Shown: positions 40,938 to 53,500 of the stretch, piece by piece
Layout of the letters: each line of letters begins with the position of its first letter
Numbering within the stretch: position 1 is the stretch's first letter
From: Epinephelus fuscoguttatus
Taxonomy: Eukaryota > Chordata > Actinopteri > Perciformes > Serranidae
Assembly (NCBI RefSeq): GCF_011397635.1
Contig: NC_064759.1
Location: forward strand, 11,986,428-12,050,427
DNA length: 64,000 bases
Direction of reading: 5' to 3'
Notes under the pieces: model-generated
What the model saw: the letters and a program-made list of their open reading frames with translations, nothing else
Database searches by the model: none
What the model was told of the DNA's origin: nothing
Position numbers and translations under genes: made by a program

Positions 40938-42577
40938 TTTACAGTTAAAAAATGACAATAAAGGAGAAGAGAACTGTATAGTTGTTAAAAAAAACACACA
41001 ACAACAAAAGAAAGAAAGAACTATGCCCTATGTCTCTAAATGTCTATAAAGAGAGAGCAGTGCAAAAGAGAATATGAGGCAGCATATCATGAGTGGGGTG
41101 ATCAATACTACTCATCCCATCTGACAGGAGAACATTCCAGCAGACTGAGCCTGAACTATTTCAAAGGACGTTGAGCTGTTCTACCATGTTGACATGAAAA
41201 CCCCTGTGCTGCTGGGGATATTCACTCTTTGTCACTGATAAATGATGAGATTAGTCTCTTTAAACTTAAGTGCATCCAGTCTGCTGCCATCAATCTTGGA
41301 GACTACATCTTTAGATCGGACGGCTGAAGGCCTGTGCAGTATAGACTGTATCTACTGATGTATCTTAATGTCTCCTCTAGAGCCACGTGCAGCCTGAAGG
41401 TGAATGATTCTCAGACTGATGATGAATGAAATACAAGAATTGTGACCTCAGTGTGGGTTAATACCCGAGACTTGGCCATCCAGCCTCCTACAGAACATTC
41501 AGATCTTCCACAGAGGTCCTGGGATCACAGGGAATAAACTTCCAATCCGTGATTCAGTCTCTCCATCAAAACAACTGCATCTCTTTCTCCCTGCCTCCAG
41601 CTGTGGAAAGTCATTCATTCGATCCATACGCCAGGTCTTTGAGCAAGAGTCTGGCTGGAACGCATGGCTTAAAAGAGGGATTGGCAATGCGGCCAGCAGC
41701 GGCTAGTAAGAGCTTTATACAGACAGACAGACAAATTCCAGCTCATGCACACACCAGCACATGGCCTCCGAGACTGTTGGAGGAGTGATTTGGATCAATA
41801 TCCTGCTTGGACGTGTGACACTCATCTGCCGAACACGTGTCCAGTAGCAAAGTGCTGAATGTGATGGCTCTGAAACAACAAACAGTATCTTACATTGCGA
41901 CAGCCAGGCCAGGCAGTAGCTGTAGTTAGTTGCTCGGGTGACAGTTGCTGTGCCGGCACTGGTTTCTGTCTGAGGCTCAAACATGGACTTCTTGTTATTG
42001 TAAAGTTACAGATCATTTTTAGCCATGCTAGAGGAAATATTGGTCCACCAATTTGGTCCAGACTGAAATTCCTCAACAGCTATTGGAGCTTCTTAAAACT
42101 GATCTGATTGATATATCGATTTGATGATTAATGATCTAATATCATTAATGCAAACTGAAAACACTGATACAAATCCTCATCTCATCATATCAGGATATGC
42201 CTTTATTTTGAAATTCCCACTGCAAGTCTGTGTCACCATTCACGTCCAAGCACACCTCCTTCCTAAACATTCAAACAGTGCTAGTGGCCTAGCGCCAGGC
42301 AAAAAATGGTGAGCAGCCATGAAAAAGACAATGAGGATATTAACTGATATTGTCTCATATTGATCAAAGGCCCCAGAATTGAATTGCAATCCATATTGTG
42401 CTAGGGTTTGGTGACAAAACTCAGTGCTATATCACAAGACTGGTAACTAAACACTGAGTCACAACTCAAATTTCAGCGCCAGAGTGTGTGTGAGTAGCTA
42501 GTGAGATCACGTATATGTCACAGTGATGAGAGTATGAAGTTGAACGTAGCAGGGCAGTGTGTGAACAGTTCAGGCTA
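40933..42577. other. Intergenic; no gene seen
   Basis: No exon-like frames or recognised repeat ends. Confidence 0.45.
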
Positions 42578-42585
42578 CTTGTCGA

Positions 42586-43497
42586 TAGGGTTGGGATCTG
42601 GATCCGGTTCTTTTTTGGAACCGGGTACGAAGTTCCGGTTCCGGAACCGGTTCCATCACATTTGGCGTAACGGTTCCTTCAAACGGTTCCTAGATTGTAC
42701 AAAAAAAAATAAAATAAAATAAAAAAACCGTCACGTGCATTTCCATTAGAGTGCGGCAGGGGCATATTTCTGTCCGAACCCGACCGAGCCCGACATTATC
42801 TAATCACTAAAGCACTGAGTTTGTGTCACACAGTTGTCATGGTTACAGGCTATTTAACAGGCCGGGCGTGCGCCAGGTGCTCAGCGGAGAGAGACCTCTG
42901 TGTTTGAGACGGGAGCGGGCGACGGGAGGTCCGATGCTTCCAGCGAGGGGAGCGGTAGAAATATAACAAGATAAGATAAAACAGGAGACACCTATCTCCC
43001 TCTTTTATTTAATTTTCAGCGGAGGCTGGCGGCAGGAGGTCCGAGACTTCCAGCGAGAGGAGAGGTAGAAACAAACAGCCAATGTGTGTCTGTGTGTGTT
43101 ATGTTCAGGTGTTGTCATGTAAATAACAGTGCCCAAGCATGAATGCATATAAGTATTTTTTATTACATTGCTGTGGTTAATTTTAATAGTGTTACTGTAG
43201 AAATCAGAGAATCACTTTTTGTTGTCATTTATTCTCAGGGAGATGATACAAGCTCTAAATCTGAAATACACACCACACACAAATGTGTATTTTCATCTAA
43301 TTGTACTGTGCAACAGTTAGAATAAAGTTTTTGTATTTGTATGATTGCATTAGTGTTTATTATATACTTGTTTAAGTATAGCAAGTATAATGAATATAAT
43401 GTAGGAATCGGTAAGAGGAATCAGTAAGGAATCAGACCGCTAAAAAGGAATCGGTAAGGAATCGGAATCGTTAAAATCCTAACGATTCCCAACCCTA
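42586..43497. mobile_element. Non-autonomous hAT element, 912 bp
   Basis: Begins TAGGGTTGGGAT and ends GATTCCCAACCCTA. The flanking 8-bp duplication is CTTGTCGA/CTTGTCGG (7 of 8). The left end is packed with GGAACCGGTTCC-type palindromes and the right end with GGAATCGGTAAGGAATCGG. The inside has a direct duplication of about 48 bp (GGAGGTCCGATGCTTCCAGC at 42926 and again near 43038). Confidence 0.85.
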
Positions 43498-43925
43498 CTT
43501 GTCGGTGAACAAAAATATTAAGTTTCTGTTTGTATCTTCTGATTAATTTGAAGGGGGTTAGCCCTGAAGTTGGCGAGCGAAGTTAGCCTCCCATTGGAAT
43601 CTGACATGGCTCACTTAAGGTGGACTGTTAAGGTGCTGACAATAACAGCCACTCCTAAACAAATAATGCAGACATGTCTGACTGCCGAGTCTCTCCTGAA
43701 TTAGTTGGACAATCATTGATCTGAACTCAACATTAATTTTGCTGTTATCATTACTGTAACTGTTATTTAAATGATTGTAGGGTCAGATTTTATTTATTAT
43801 GGGACTTTGCTATGAGCATTTGTTAATACAGAGTTAGTTTGAGTTAAACAAAAAGGCAGTTCTTAATGTTTTTGACCGTTGTTTTGTACTTTATTTTCTC
43901 AAAAAGTATCAGGTACCATTTAGGT

Positions 43926-44108
43926 CAGTGGTTCCCAACTGGTCCAGCCACAGGGTCCAGATTTCTCCTTAGTCATTAGTTCAAGGTTCCCACAGTTTAA
44001 TACAATCAGTGTCATACTTGAATTTGGTCATGTCATTGAGCTAGTTCGTTGTGGAACTAGGACCCGCAACCCACTTTTGGATCGCGACCCACCAGTTGGG
44101 AACCACTG
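43926..44108. mobile_element. Miniature hAT-type element, 183 bp
   Basis: Perfect 18-bp inverted ends (CAGTGGTTCCCAACTGGT), flanked by ATTTAGGT/ATTTAGGC (7 of 8 bases). The inside reads GGATCGCGACCCACCAG, typical of a widespread vertebrate MITE type. Confidence 0.85.
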
Positions 44109-44116
44109 ATTTAGGC

Positions 44117-45231
44117 AACGGTACTGTTTTAGCACTGAAATTGAAAAAAACAAACAAACAAACAAAATAACAAAACAAACAAGCAATACCCAACCCTAAT
44201 CGTGGCAGCAAATACCGTACCATTGACCAAAGAACTGATACATAGTCCAGTGATGAAACTTGTGATTTACGCCCCTAATTCTTAGCCTTCTTTGACTGTC
44301 CCAAACTGATGAGCTTCTGGAGGCTTTCACTGGAGTCCTCAGTCTCCACAGACTACATAATAAATATATGCAATACGTAAACTTTTGATTCTGGTGTTTG
44401 ACAGGCACCAACAGTTTAAATTCACACTGTGGCCACAGAGAAACAGCAGGTGTCTGCATAATCGCCACGTTGCCTCCAGCACGCCAAACATACACTGACA
44501 GGCCACAAAGCTACAACTGTCATATGCATAAAGGAAAAGCTGAACATCCCACAGACCCATTTATTATACAACAACATTGCTTAACAATCACGCAGAGTGG
44601 GGAGCCTCCAATAAATAATAATAATAATAATTACCCTTTTTATGTAAAGACGCATTGTATTGGACCTCCGTCAATCTGACAGACCCGAACACAAGTCATA
44701 TGTGAATTCAGGGCGCACAAACACACACACACAAACACACAACTACATAACTCCCACGCAGCAGCTTTGTGGTTGGAAAGCATGAACAGAACGGAGTTAT
44801 GCAAAATAACAGACGGAACAGATCGGACTATGGCCCACATCAAAACCCCCCACTGACACTTCATGAACAAGTGGTCACTACATTCAATAAACTGTGACTT
44901 TGTAGCACAAAAACCTCAGACTAAAGACTTTTTTGTTTGCCTTAAGTGTTCAGGAAATTCTGTTTCAAATGGCACTCCTTCTGCACAGACAGCCATGAAC
45001 TAGATTATTTTCAATGGATAGTTGTGTACACATTATCATCACATCACCAAAGCTTCTATGTCACTTAAACACGTCCTAGAACAACATAAATCCTCTAATT
45101 CACACAATAAATGTCACGCTAATGGACACAGGGCACCTCTCTTACATGCTATCTACATTGTGTGGCCATTAATCATTACTGTCACACAAACTCCAAACCA
45201 AACTTCCAATTTGCATCATTCATACATGTAT
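44117..45231. other. Intergenic with microsatellites
   Basis: CAAA-type run near 44148-44180, AAT repeat at 44615-44631 and CA repeat at 44716-44740. No gene. Confidence 0.5.
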
Positions 45232-46998
45232 CTAAGGCCCTGTTCACACCTGGTATTAACCTGAGTCTTGGCTGATAGGATCAAAGCAGACGGCTATAAG
45301 TACAGGAGTGAATGCACCCAATACGTCCTCAATGTGCATATGGCTGCATTATTTGAGCAGTGTGTCCACTAATGTGTCCAGGGACATACTGAGGGGACGC
45401 TTACTCAGCTGACATCTTCGCCAACTCCTCGCCAGATTAGCAAACTTTCCTGTGCTGGCTGCTAACAGCTGCAGCGGTGACAGACCGTCCCTGAAGCCCT
45501 CCGCTTACCGGACCCATGAACGGTTAGTTCAGTGTCTGCCCTGTGAGCATCAGCTAACACAGATGCAGCTGTTAAACATCCCAACAAACTCACAGACACT
45601 AAAGCAGCTCTCCTTTATCATTAAACCCATAAATAAGCATTCGTCATGTGATGCTAATAGCCCTGTCACTGTGTGTGCACAGGCGGACTCTCACCAACTG
45701 TCCCCAGCAAAGAGCAATAGGCGGAGGGACCACGAGTTGCACCTGTCTTATGATAAAGAGAGCAAGAGAATGACAGCGGGGCAAGGAGGGCTGAGCCAAT
45801 CAATAAAATGAGATTTTATCATCATCAGGTAACTTTTTGTTTGCTTTCATGGTTTGTGTGCTAATTTCTCCAGTAATTTAAAAGCCAGACGTCCAGTGAA
45901 TAAAACCCTTGTTTAAAAATGTCCACTATTTGCAGAATGTTTCAAGGGAGAATTGAAAACCGGGTACAACAGTTTATGGAGGAGCTGTGTTGACACTGAT
46001 CAGCTGACTGTCAATTCAGATGCAGAAATCATAGAGGCCTGAAAGAAAGAGGAGAAACAAAACTCGGCAGAAATGGTGTTGTTGATTGTTAAATGATAAG
46101 GTGAGACAATTCGATTACAGCTGGCAGCTTCTTGCCCAAAAACTGGGCCCGCTCCCAAGATCAGGCGTGGGTGGGTTTGCGCTGGTGAGGTTTCTCTCAC
46201 AGGCATATAGCAGCGATCAGGCGGTTACTCTGTTAACTTTAAACCCAAGTGTCCGATGACTAAAGTCCTTTGTCCATTAAGAAGACGTAGATAAAAACAA
46301 CCACTATCTAAAAGGTGTACGGTTAAAAAGGGCTTAAAAATTGCATAAAAAGTTGATTTATGACAGAGACTGTCAGGGAACACACAGGCGCCTTTTAAAT
46401 GTTAATGGCTGTAAATGGGTGTAGAGCAAAAAAACCAAAAACCTCCCAGCAGTTAAAAACAACGCATTTGGTTTTCGAAAAGGGGAAATAATATGCCACT
46501 CTCTGCACTTGTCTTGCAATTGCATTTGGCACTGCGGCTACCTGAGGAGGGTAAGCTGTCCTCCCTTTCACTGTCACTTCCTCTCTGTCTTTGTGTGGTT
46601 CTCATCCTCTATTACATCCTCCTCCTCATCATCATCCACCTGAATATTACTATCTGACCTGCTGAAAGTAGGCTATCTGAGTTATGAAATGATACTGTGT
46701 GTCCTGTTCCTCTTTCCTGTTTGCAGATCTGTCCTGCAGGGTGTGCCACATTTTCTTAACTGCTTCAACGTCAAACCACAGCCTAGGTTTTTGAGGGATG
46801 GGAAAATACGCAAAAAATCGAAACTTTTCCCAAACCTGGGTCTGTGTGTGAACATGACTGACACAACATGAGGTCTTATTTATTTTTAAACATGCAACAA
46901 TTTCGGATGGAAAAACAGACTTGGTGTGCAAAGGCCTTTATAGCTGTCCACCTGTGATCCGATCACCCAAGATACGTTATTACCAGGTGCACACAGGG
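45232..46998. mobile_element. DNA transposon-like element with long inverted ends
   Basis: The left end (GGCCCTGTTCACACCTGGTA … GATAGGATCA … GCTATAAG) matches the reverse complement of the right end (CCTGTGTGCACCTGGTAATA … GATCGGATCA … GCTATAA) over about 60 bases. No transposase frame and no clear target duplication; outer limits approximate. Confidence 0.6.
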
Positions 46999-47071
46999 AC
47001 TCTAAAATGCTCTGCTTTCCCCAGGAAGAATTTTTCAGTCAATAACAAATGTTTAACTTCTTAAAAGCCTT

Positions 47072-47077
47072 TTTATT
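47072..47077 (-). promoter_or_regulatory. rad54b: Candidate rad54b poly(A) signal
   Basis: AATAAA (within TAATAAAAAG) on the minus strand 278 bases after the stop codon. Confidence 0.5.
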
Positions 47078-47354
47078 ACACATATTCCTTTGTAATTTCG
47101 TTTATTTGATGACGTTTAACAGTAAATTTCCTTGAATAAATTAAGAAGATGTCGAGAACAAAACACAGAATCTCACAAACATCACGTATTGCTGTTGTTG
47201 GCAGCAACTGTTGAGTGCTTTGTAATATGATGTAGCCAGACTGCTGACAAAGCCCAGAAGCCTGAAGACAAACACGTAGAAGACGAAGACACATATGTGT
47301 ATATGTGTGTGTTTGAGTCATCTGTATCGAGAGTGCAATCTGGTGCGCTTCTGT

Positions 47355-47575
47355 TTACGGAGCTGTGTGAGAGATGGTGGTCTGGAAGGCGAAGGTGATG
47401 TGGTTTCGTGCAAGATCAAGATAAGGGTCTGAGAAGGTGCGTGTGTCACCAGAGAAATGTCTCCACTGCATCAGCTCGGACATGCTGAGATGCTTCTGTT
47501 GCGCCCCTCCACGGTCGCCTTGACGACCGAGCTGGCAAGGCCTATCAGACACCTGCTCCTCTTCCTCTATGACAA
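47355..47575 (-). CDS. rad54b: rad54b exon 15 (C-terminus)
   Basis: Residues 871-943: [26 protein letters not shown], ending SHTAP and TAA at 47357-47355. Acceptor CTCAG. Confidence 0.93.
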
Positions 47576-50500
47576 CTGAGGATGAAGAAAGACAGTATGA
47601 GGAATTAAGTCAAATACTGGTGTCAGTATATGTGGGGCTTTAGTGGAAGAAGTATTCAGATTGTTTACTTCAGTAAAAGTTCTAATACCAAAGTGTAAAA
47701 ATACCCAACTACATGTAAAAGTCCTGCATTTAAAACCTTACTTAACTAAAAGTACAGGAGTATTATCAGCAAAATGTTCTTAAAGTATCTAAAGTAAAAG
47801 TATTAAATGTGCATTAAAATGTTCCCTGACAGTTTTAATATCATATCTGATGTTTTAAGGTTAATATTACTGCTTTATTAAAGTGTACGTTCAGTTTTTT
47901 TTTAACCTGGACTCTGTTTTTGTCATGTTTTTGTGTCTAAGTGACTTCTGAGATCAACAATGTTCAGACTTGTCCAGTATTGAGAGAGACAGCTGCAGCA
48001 AAACAGGCTGCAAGGTAACCACTTGGGGCAATTCTGCGCCACCAATTTCCGGCCACTAAAAGTGTTTATTTTTGCCACTGACAGGCTCAGATTGTTATTT
48101 TAAGTGTCTGACCACATTTTGGAAAGGATCCCTACAGAGATATATCTTTTTGCTTTAGAGTAAGATCCCTTTTGTTCACCCGCAAAGTAACAGCCCTAAA
48201 GATGTCACCGTCACAGCCACCAGGCTCCATTTAAATAAAGAGTAATTTTAGCATCATAAAACACGCTTCATTTAAAGTCGACAGAAACAAAGTAAAACTC
48301 ACAAAAGCCATCTTGATTTGTTTTTCTGCTGTTCCAACAATTACCGGTGGAGTAAAGGTTTGAAGTTGCAGAAAATTGAAGTACTTAAATCAAGTAAAAC
48401 TACCTCAAATTTGTACTTGAGTACAGTACTGATGTAAATATACTCAGTTACATTCCATCACTGGTGTGGGGCGTCAGCTATGTGCCTACCCTGGACTGAG
48501 CCGTCCATGCTGCAGCTGCAGTTCAGCAGGTCGTGTGTTAGAGACAGCGTGTCTGTCAAGCTAAAAAGATCTCGCAGTTCACTGGTGGAGAAACTGGTGT
48601 GTTCTGCCTTCTTGCCCAGGTCAACCACTGTCCCAGAGAGCCCCTGTTTGGACACCTGTCTCTGGAATATGCGCTCCTCGATAGTCCCTGCGAGGACGTA
48701 ACAGACACCAGGACAGAAAGCTTTACATCAGTCTGGTTCATGATGTACTGAACATTCAGGCTCATTGTGTGTTTTCTCTGACCTGCAGTGAGGAGGCGAT
48801 AGATGTGCACAGTTTTCCTCTGTCCATCTCTCCACACTCGAGCCATAGCCTGGACACAGGACGGAGAGAGGGAACAGTTGTAGGGGAAAATTACATAAAA
48901 GTGCACAGTGCCATCTGGTGGATATGTAAGTGAGTGTGACAGAATATGGGGTGCTGCTTCGCTGGACTGCAACTTTTTCTGAGGATGACGATCAGCTCAG
49001 GTAAAAAAACAAGGACACAAGAGAGGCGCCTTTTACAAGAATATCACCGGGCTGGCGTATCACTTTTTGATGAACTGCCAAACGAAACCGAGTATGACAC
49101 AAACACAACACATCTCTGTTTAACTCCTTTTCAGTTTCTATTGAAACTCCCCCACTGACAAGATCACCCATGTACTTGTTACTGTGGTTACCAAATAATT
49201 TGCACACATACTGTATACAGTACAGTGCTTATACAGATTATGTGAGACGGCTTCATTAACAGCAGCTGATTTTATAATCATATATCTACTATCAAGAAAT
49301 GCTGTGATGTGTCTGCTTTCAGAGAGCACACTACAGGGTAGCTGCACATTTTGTAATTACAAATTTAATAAATTGTTGTTTTTAATACCTCTCAAAGGAA
49401 AATCGAAAAGAGACAGAAAACAAAGAAAACAGTGTTACAGACTGAAAATGTTTTTTGGCAGGTCTGAGTGTGTGTGTCTCACCTGAATGTCATTGGCAGG
49501 GTTCCAGTCAATATCATACAGCACCAGGTGGGAAGCACCCACCAGATTGAGCCCCACCCCACCTGCTTTGGAGCTCAGCAGAAACAGGAAGTTCTGAGAG
49601 TAGGGGCTGTTAAAAGCATCGACAAGCCGCTGCCTCTGGCTGGTGGGTGTGTGTCCGTCAAGTCGGCAGAAGGTGTAACCCAAGTGTACACACAAGTCTT
49701 GGAGCAAGTCAAGTGTCTGCGTATAGTTGGACACTACGACTACCCTGCAGGGGCACACATACTTTGTCAGTATATATGGACAAAAACGCAAACACATACA
49801 CATACTCATCCACAAACCTGTCTGAAGGGCTGATTTGTCTGATGGCGGCCAGCAGGTCCGACAGCACCAGAAGTTTTCCGGAGTCAGCGGTGTTGAATCC
49901 ACCTGAAGAGTAGGATTCTGGGAAGAGCTCAGCCAGGCCCTCGTATAAAGTGCTCTCCACTGAACCACTGTCTGTTCTCTCCTAAAAAACAGAGCACAGT
50001 GCTCACAGTGAAGACTGGTAGTAGATCTGTAAACACTAACATAAATGCAGAATACGAATACGAATTCCAAGGGGCAAAGGGGAACTTGAACAAAAGCAGT
50101 AGGGGTATTAATAAGAAATGGGTTTGGGCCAAACTGATAGTTTTAGTTAAAGTACCTCATACAAACCCATTTAAAAAAATCAGAACAATCCATTTAAGAG
50201 GCCAGATGCAGGTTTTACTACCCTACCAACTAACAAAGACCTTAACCTTGACAGTGCAATGGAGCAGACCAGGGTGGTTACACAGCTTCTTCAGTGCAGT
50301 GATGCAGGCCAGGTGTGTGTGCGTTTGCATGGAGCCCTGAAGGCAGTCTCTGAAGACTCTGTGGCAGAGGAGATGCTTGTACAGCTCTCGCTGCAGAGGG
50401 GACAGGTCGCAGAACAATGTCCAGTCGAGGCGAGGAGGCAGGTAGCGGTTGATGATCTCTTGTGTCCGTCTCAGGATGAACATGCCAGTCAGGCGAGAGA

Positions 50501-53500
50501 GCTCAGCTGCCCGCTCCTCTCCCAAAACGCGCTCCTCCTGTTAGCAGAGACAGATCAGGTTTAATGCCAGATTAAGTTGTTGATATACAAATTACTACAT
50601 AGATAGGAGGAAGCAAGAGGGGCGGAGGTGGCACTACCTCTGTGCAGGAGGGCTGTCTGGAGTGTAGAATTGGCTCCTCATACACTTTCCTATATGCGGT
50701 GGACGTTCCAAGGATCCCCGGATTGACAAACTCTATAATAGCGTAGAACTCCTGCAGATCATTCTGTACTGGGGTGCCTTCAAAACACACAGATAATTTA
50801 TTATAAAACCTGTACCAAAAGGTACAGCTCTCAGTTTGAAACACCTTAAAGTTTGCCTCCATGTTTCTCTGTCAGTGTACCTGTTAGTATGACTCTGCGA
50901 CTACAGCTCAAGCTGCTGAGGGCTGAGGACGTTTTGATGTTGCTGTTCTTTAATCTGTGGCCCTCGTCGCAAATTACAAGACCAAACTCCACTTTCTGCA
51001 CCTGAAAGTACAAGAAAATAATACTGTAGCAAAACAAGAAGATAATACAAGCTGATCTGTTTGTAACATGAGTATGTGACAGCAAGACACAAGGTAACAT
51101 ACCTGCTCCAGGCAACGCAGCAGCATTTCATAGCTTATCACAAGAACGCTGTGCAGAGGGGACAACACGAACTGCTCTATCCTGTGGTCCTACGTCAACA
51201 CAGTACGTATATTAATGACATAATGCATTCTAGATTAAGGTAAATGAATGAATCGGACACTTTAACACAGCTTTAAAGTTCTTTACAAAAAGACGCTAGA
51301 CTAGGAAAAATTCTTGTCACCTTCTTTTGCTGTGAACCTGAAATACTGAGCCTGAAATGTCTAGCTAACAGAGATCTTTCTATTTATGCTACCATCATGC
51401 TGTTTGAGCTCCTTGTAAAGCGACTCTCTCTATAAGAAAGAATTTCTCCACCTCTTCTCACCTGATCCACAGTGAAAACGCTGATCCTCTCACGGCCCAG
51501 CCACTTGTTAAACTCTGCGCCCCAGTTGTGCACTAGGCTGCCAGGGGTGACCACAAGGACACGCTTAGCGACGGGTTTTCCACCGTAAGGTCCTTGTTTA
51601 AGCAACGTCCAGGACAGTGCCACGCTCTGGAGGGTCTTCCCCAGACCCATCTCGTCAGCCAGGATAGCCCCGTAGCGACCTACAGCTCTGAAGCACAAAC
51701 AATAAAACACACCAATGTAGGAATCTTGATCATGGCTTAGAGGTGCATGTGCATGTCAATCTGTATCTGTATTTGGATAGAAGACCAAAAGTGGGTGTGG
51801 TTTGTGACGGTCGTCAAGTTAATTCAGGTAAATGTTGTATTTTCTAACCTAATATTCTGTCGCAGTGCAAACATTTGTGCCCTTGATTTCATAATAGCAT
51901 ATAATTATGAAATATATTTACACACCCTCATACTATACTTTTTTTTTTATCTCCGTCTCACTTATTTATTTATTTTTTTTAACTAAACAAATTTTTATGC
52001 GCTGTCTATGTGTCTGTGTGCCTTTGAAAAACCTCCTTAAATTAATAACTGAGGAAATAAATATATACATATATAAATAAATCTATATCTGAATACATAA
52101 ATGTGTCAGTACAGTTGAATAAATAAAAAGGTTTTAATTTTTTTAAGACTAACGTTTTACAAAGGACTACTTTTACTTATTTCGGAGGACTTTCATCGTG
52201 CCACATTTACTTACCAGCTCTTTTTATTTCCATCTGTTTAAAGTAACCATGAAATACTGGGTGTTAGTGGACACTAAGCTAAAATTCCCTTAAATTTGGC
52301 TGAAACATACAGCATGGTATAACAGATGAATATTGACTGAGACACAAAGTAAAATGGCTTTTTTGTTGGTTGATATTGCGACTAGGTAGTTTAAATTTAA
52401 AAAAAACAAACAAAACAAACAAACAAAAAAAAAAAACACATACAGCTAAAAACTACAGGTTCTAAGCTTATTTCAATGTATGATTTGTGACGGTTGCTCC
52501 AGCACATAACGCCTCAGAATCAGAATATAGTGACCATTATCTCTCCCATTTTCTGAAAGTGTAAAACAGACCTGGAAACTCTTTTCCACTACTTTTTGAT
52601 CGCTAGAGACTGGACTCACATAGCTCGTGAGTTATGCAGGATCTTTAGGACCACAATAAGAAAGAATCCAGGGCTATTTCTAGTTTGACCTCTAAAGGAG
52701 TAGCACTCCCCCATTATTGTTATAGATTACAAGACAATCTTTTGCTCTTTGCTTGTAAATGCATCCTGTTGAAATGGATCAAAGAATAAGTGGATAAGAA
52801 TAAGTGCTGTCCTTAGAGATGATGAGGACTCATTTCTTAAGATCTGGAGCCCTTTCCTAAATTATCTACACTTAAACAAACTTTGTTAGAAGGTCAATAA
52901 CCTTTAGAGTGGAAGCAAACTAGGCCTAGAGCCACATGACAGTTCCTACATGCTTAGTTTGTAATATTTTGGGATCATCTTTTGCCATATGCTGATTGCT
53001 GAGAGACACAGAACAATGCACTTCACTTTCTGGGATATTGTCATTGTCAGTACTAGTCCTATGCTGCATTTCTATCTTGTGGCCATCCATAATGACATGA
53101 ATTGATTTGATGAGACATATTCCCCCCCAAATAAAAGCAAGCAACTTGAACTTGTCTGATTCTATTGCATTATTTGTGCTTTCCCAAATAACGTACCTAG
53201 ATTTGGGCACATCCCTATAATGGCTGTGGTAACTTCTTCCGCTGTGAGGCTGAAACAGATTCATGTCTAAACACCATCAGAGAGAATGTCACAGGAACAG
53301 GCTCCATTACCTCATGCCCATGACACACTCATAGAGAAACAGCAGGCCGTCTCTCTGGTGGGGTCGCAGGTGAGTCGTCAGGTACGGGTCGACGACAACA
53401 TCAACCACAGGAAGCCCTGACTTGTTATTAGACCACTGGTGATTCGCGGAGGGACGAGGCATCACCAGTGCACCTGGAAAACACCCAGAGATCCTGAGTA

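Noticed and set aside
52926-53264. 112-codon minus-strand frame in rad54b intron 5
   Set aside because: It is antisense to the 3' part of an L1-like fragment and has no domain; the real signal is on the plus strand.
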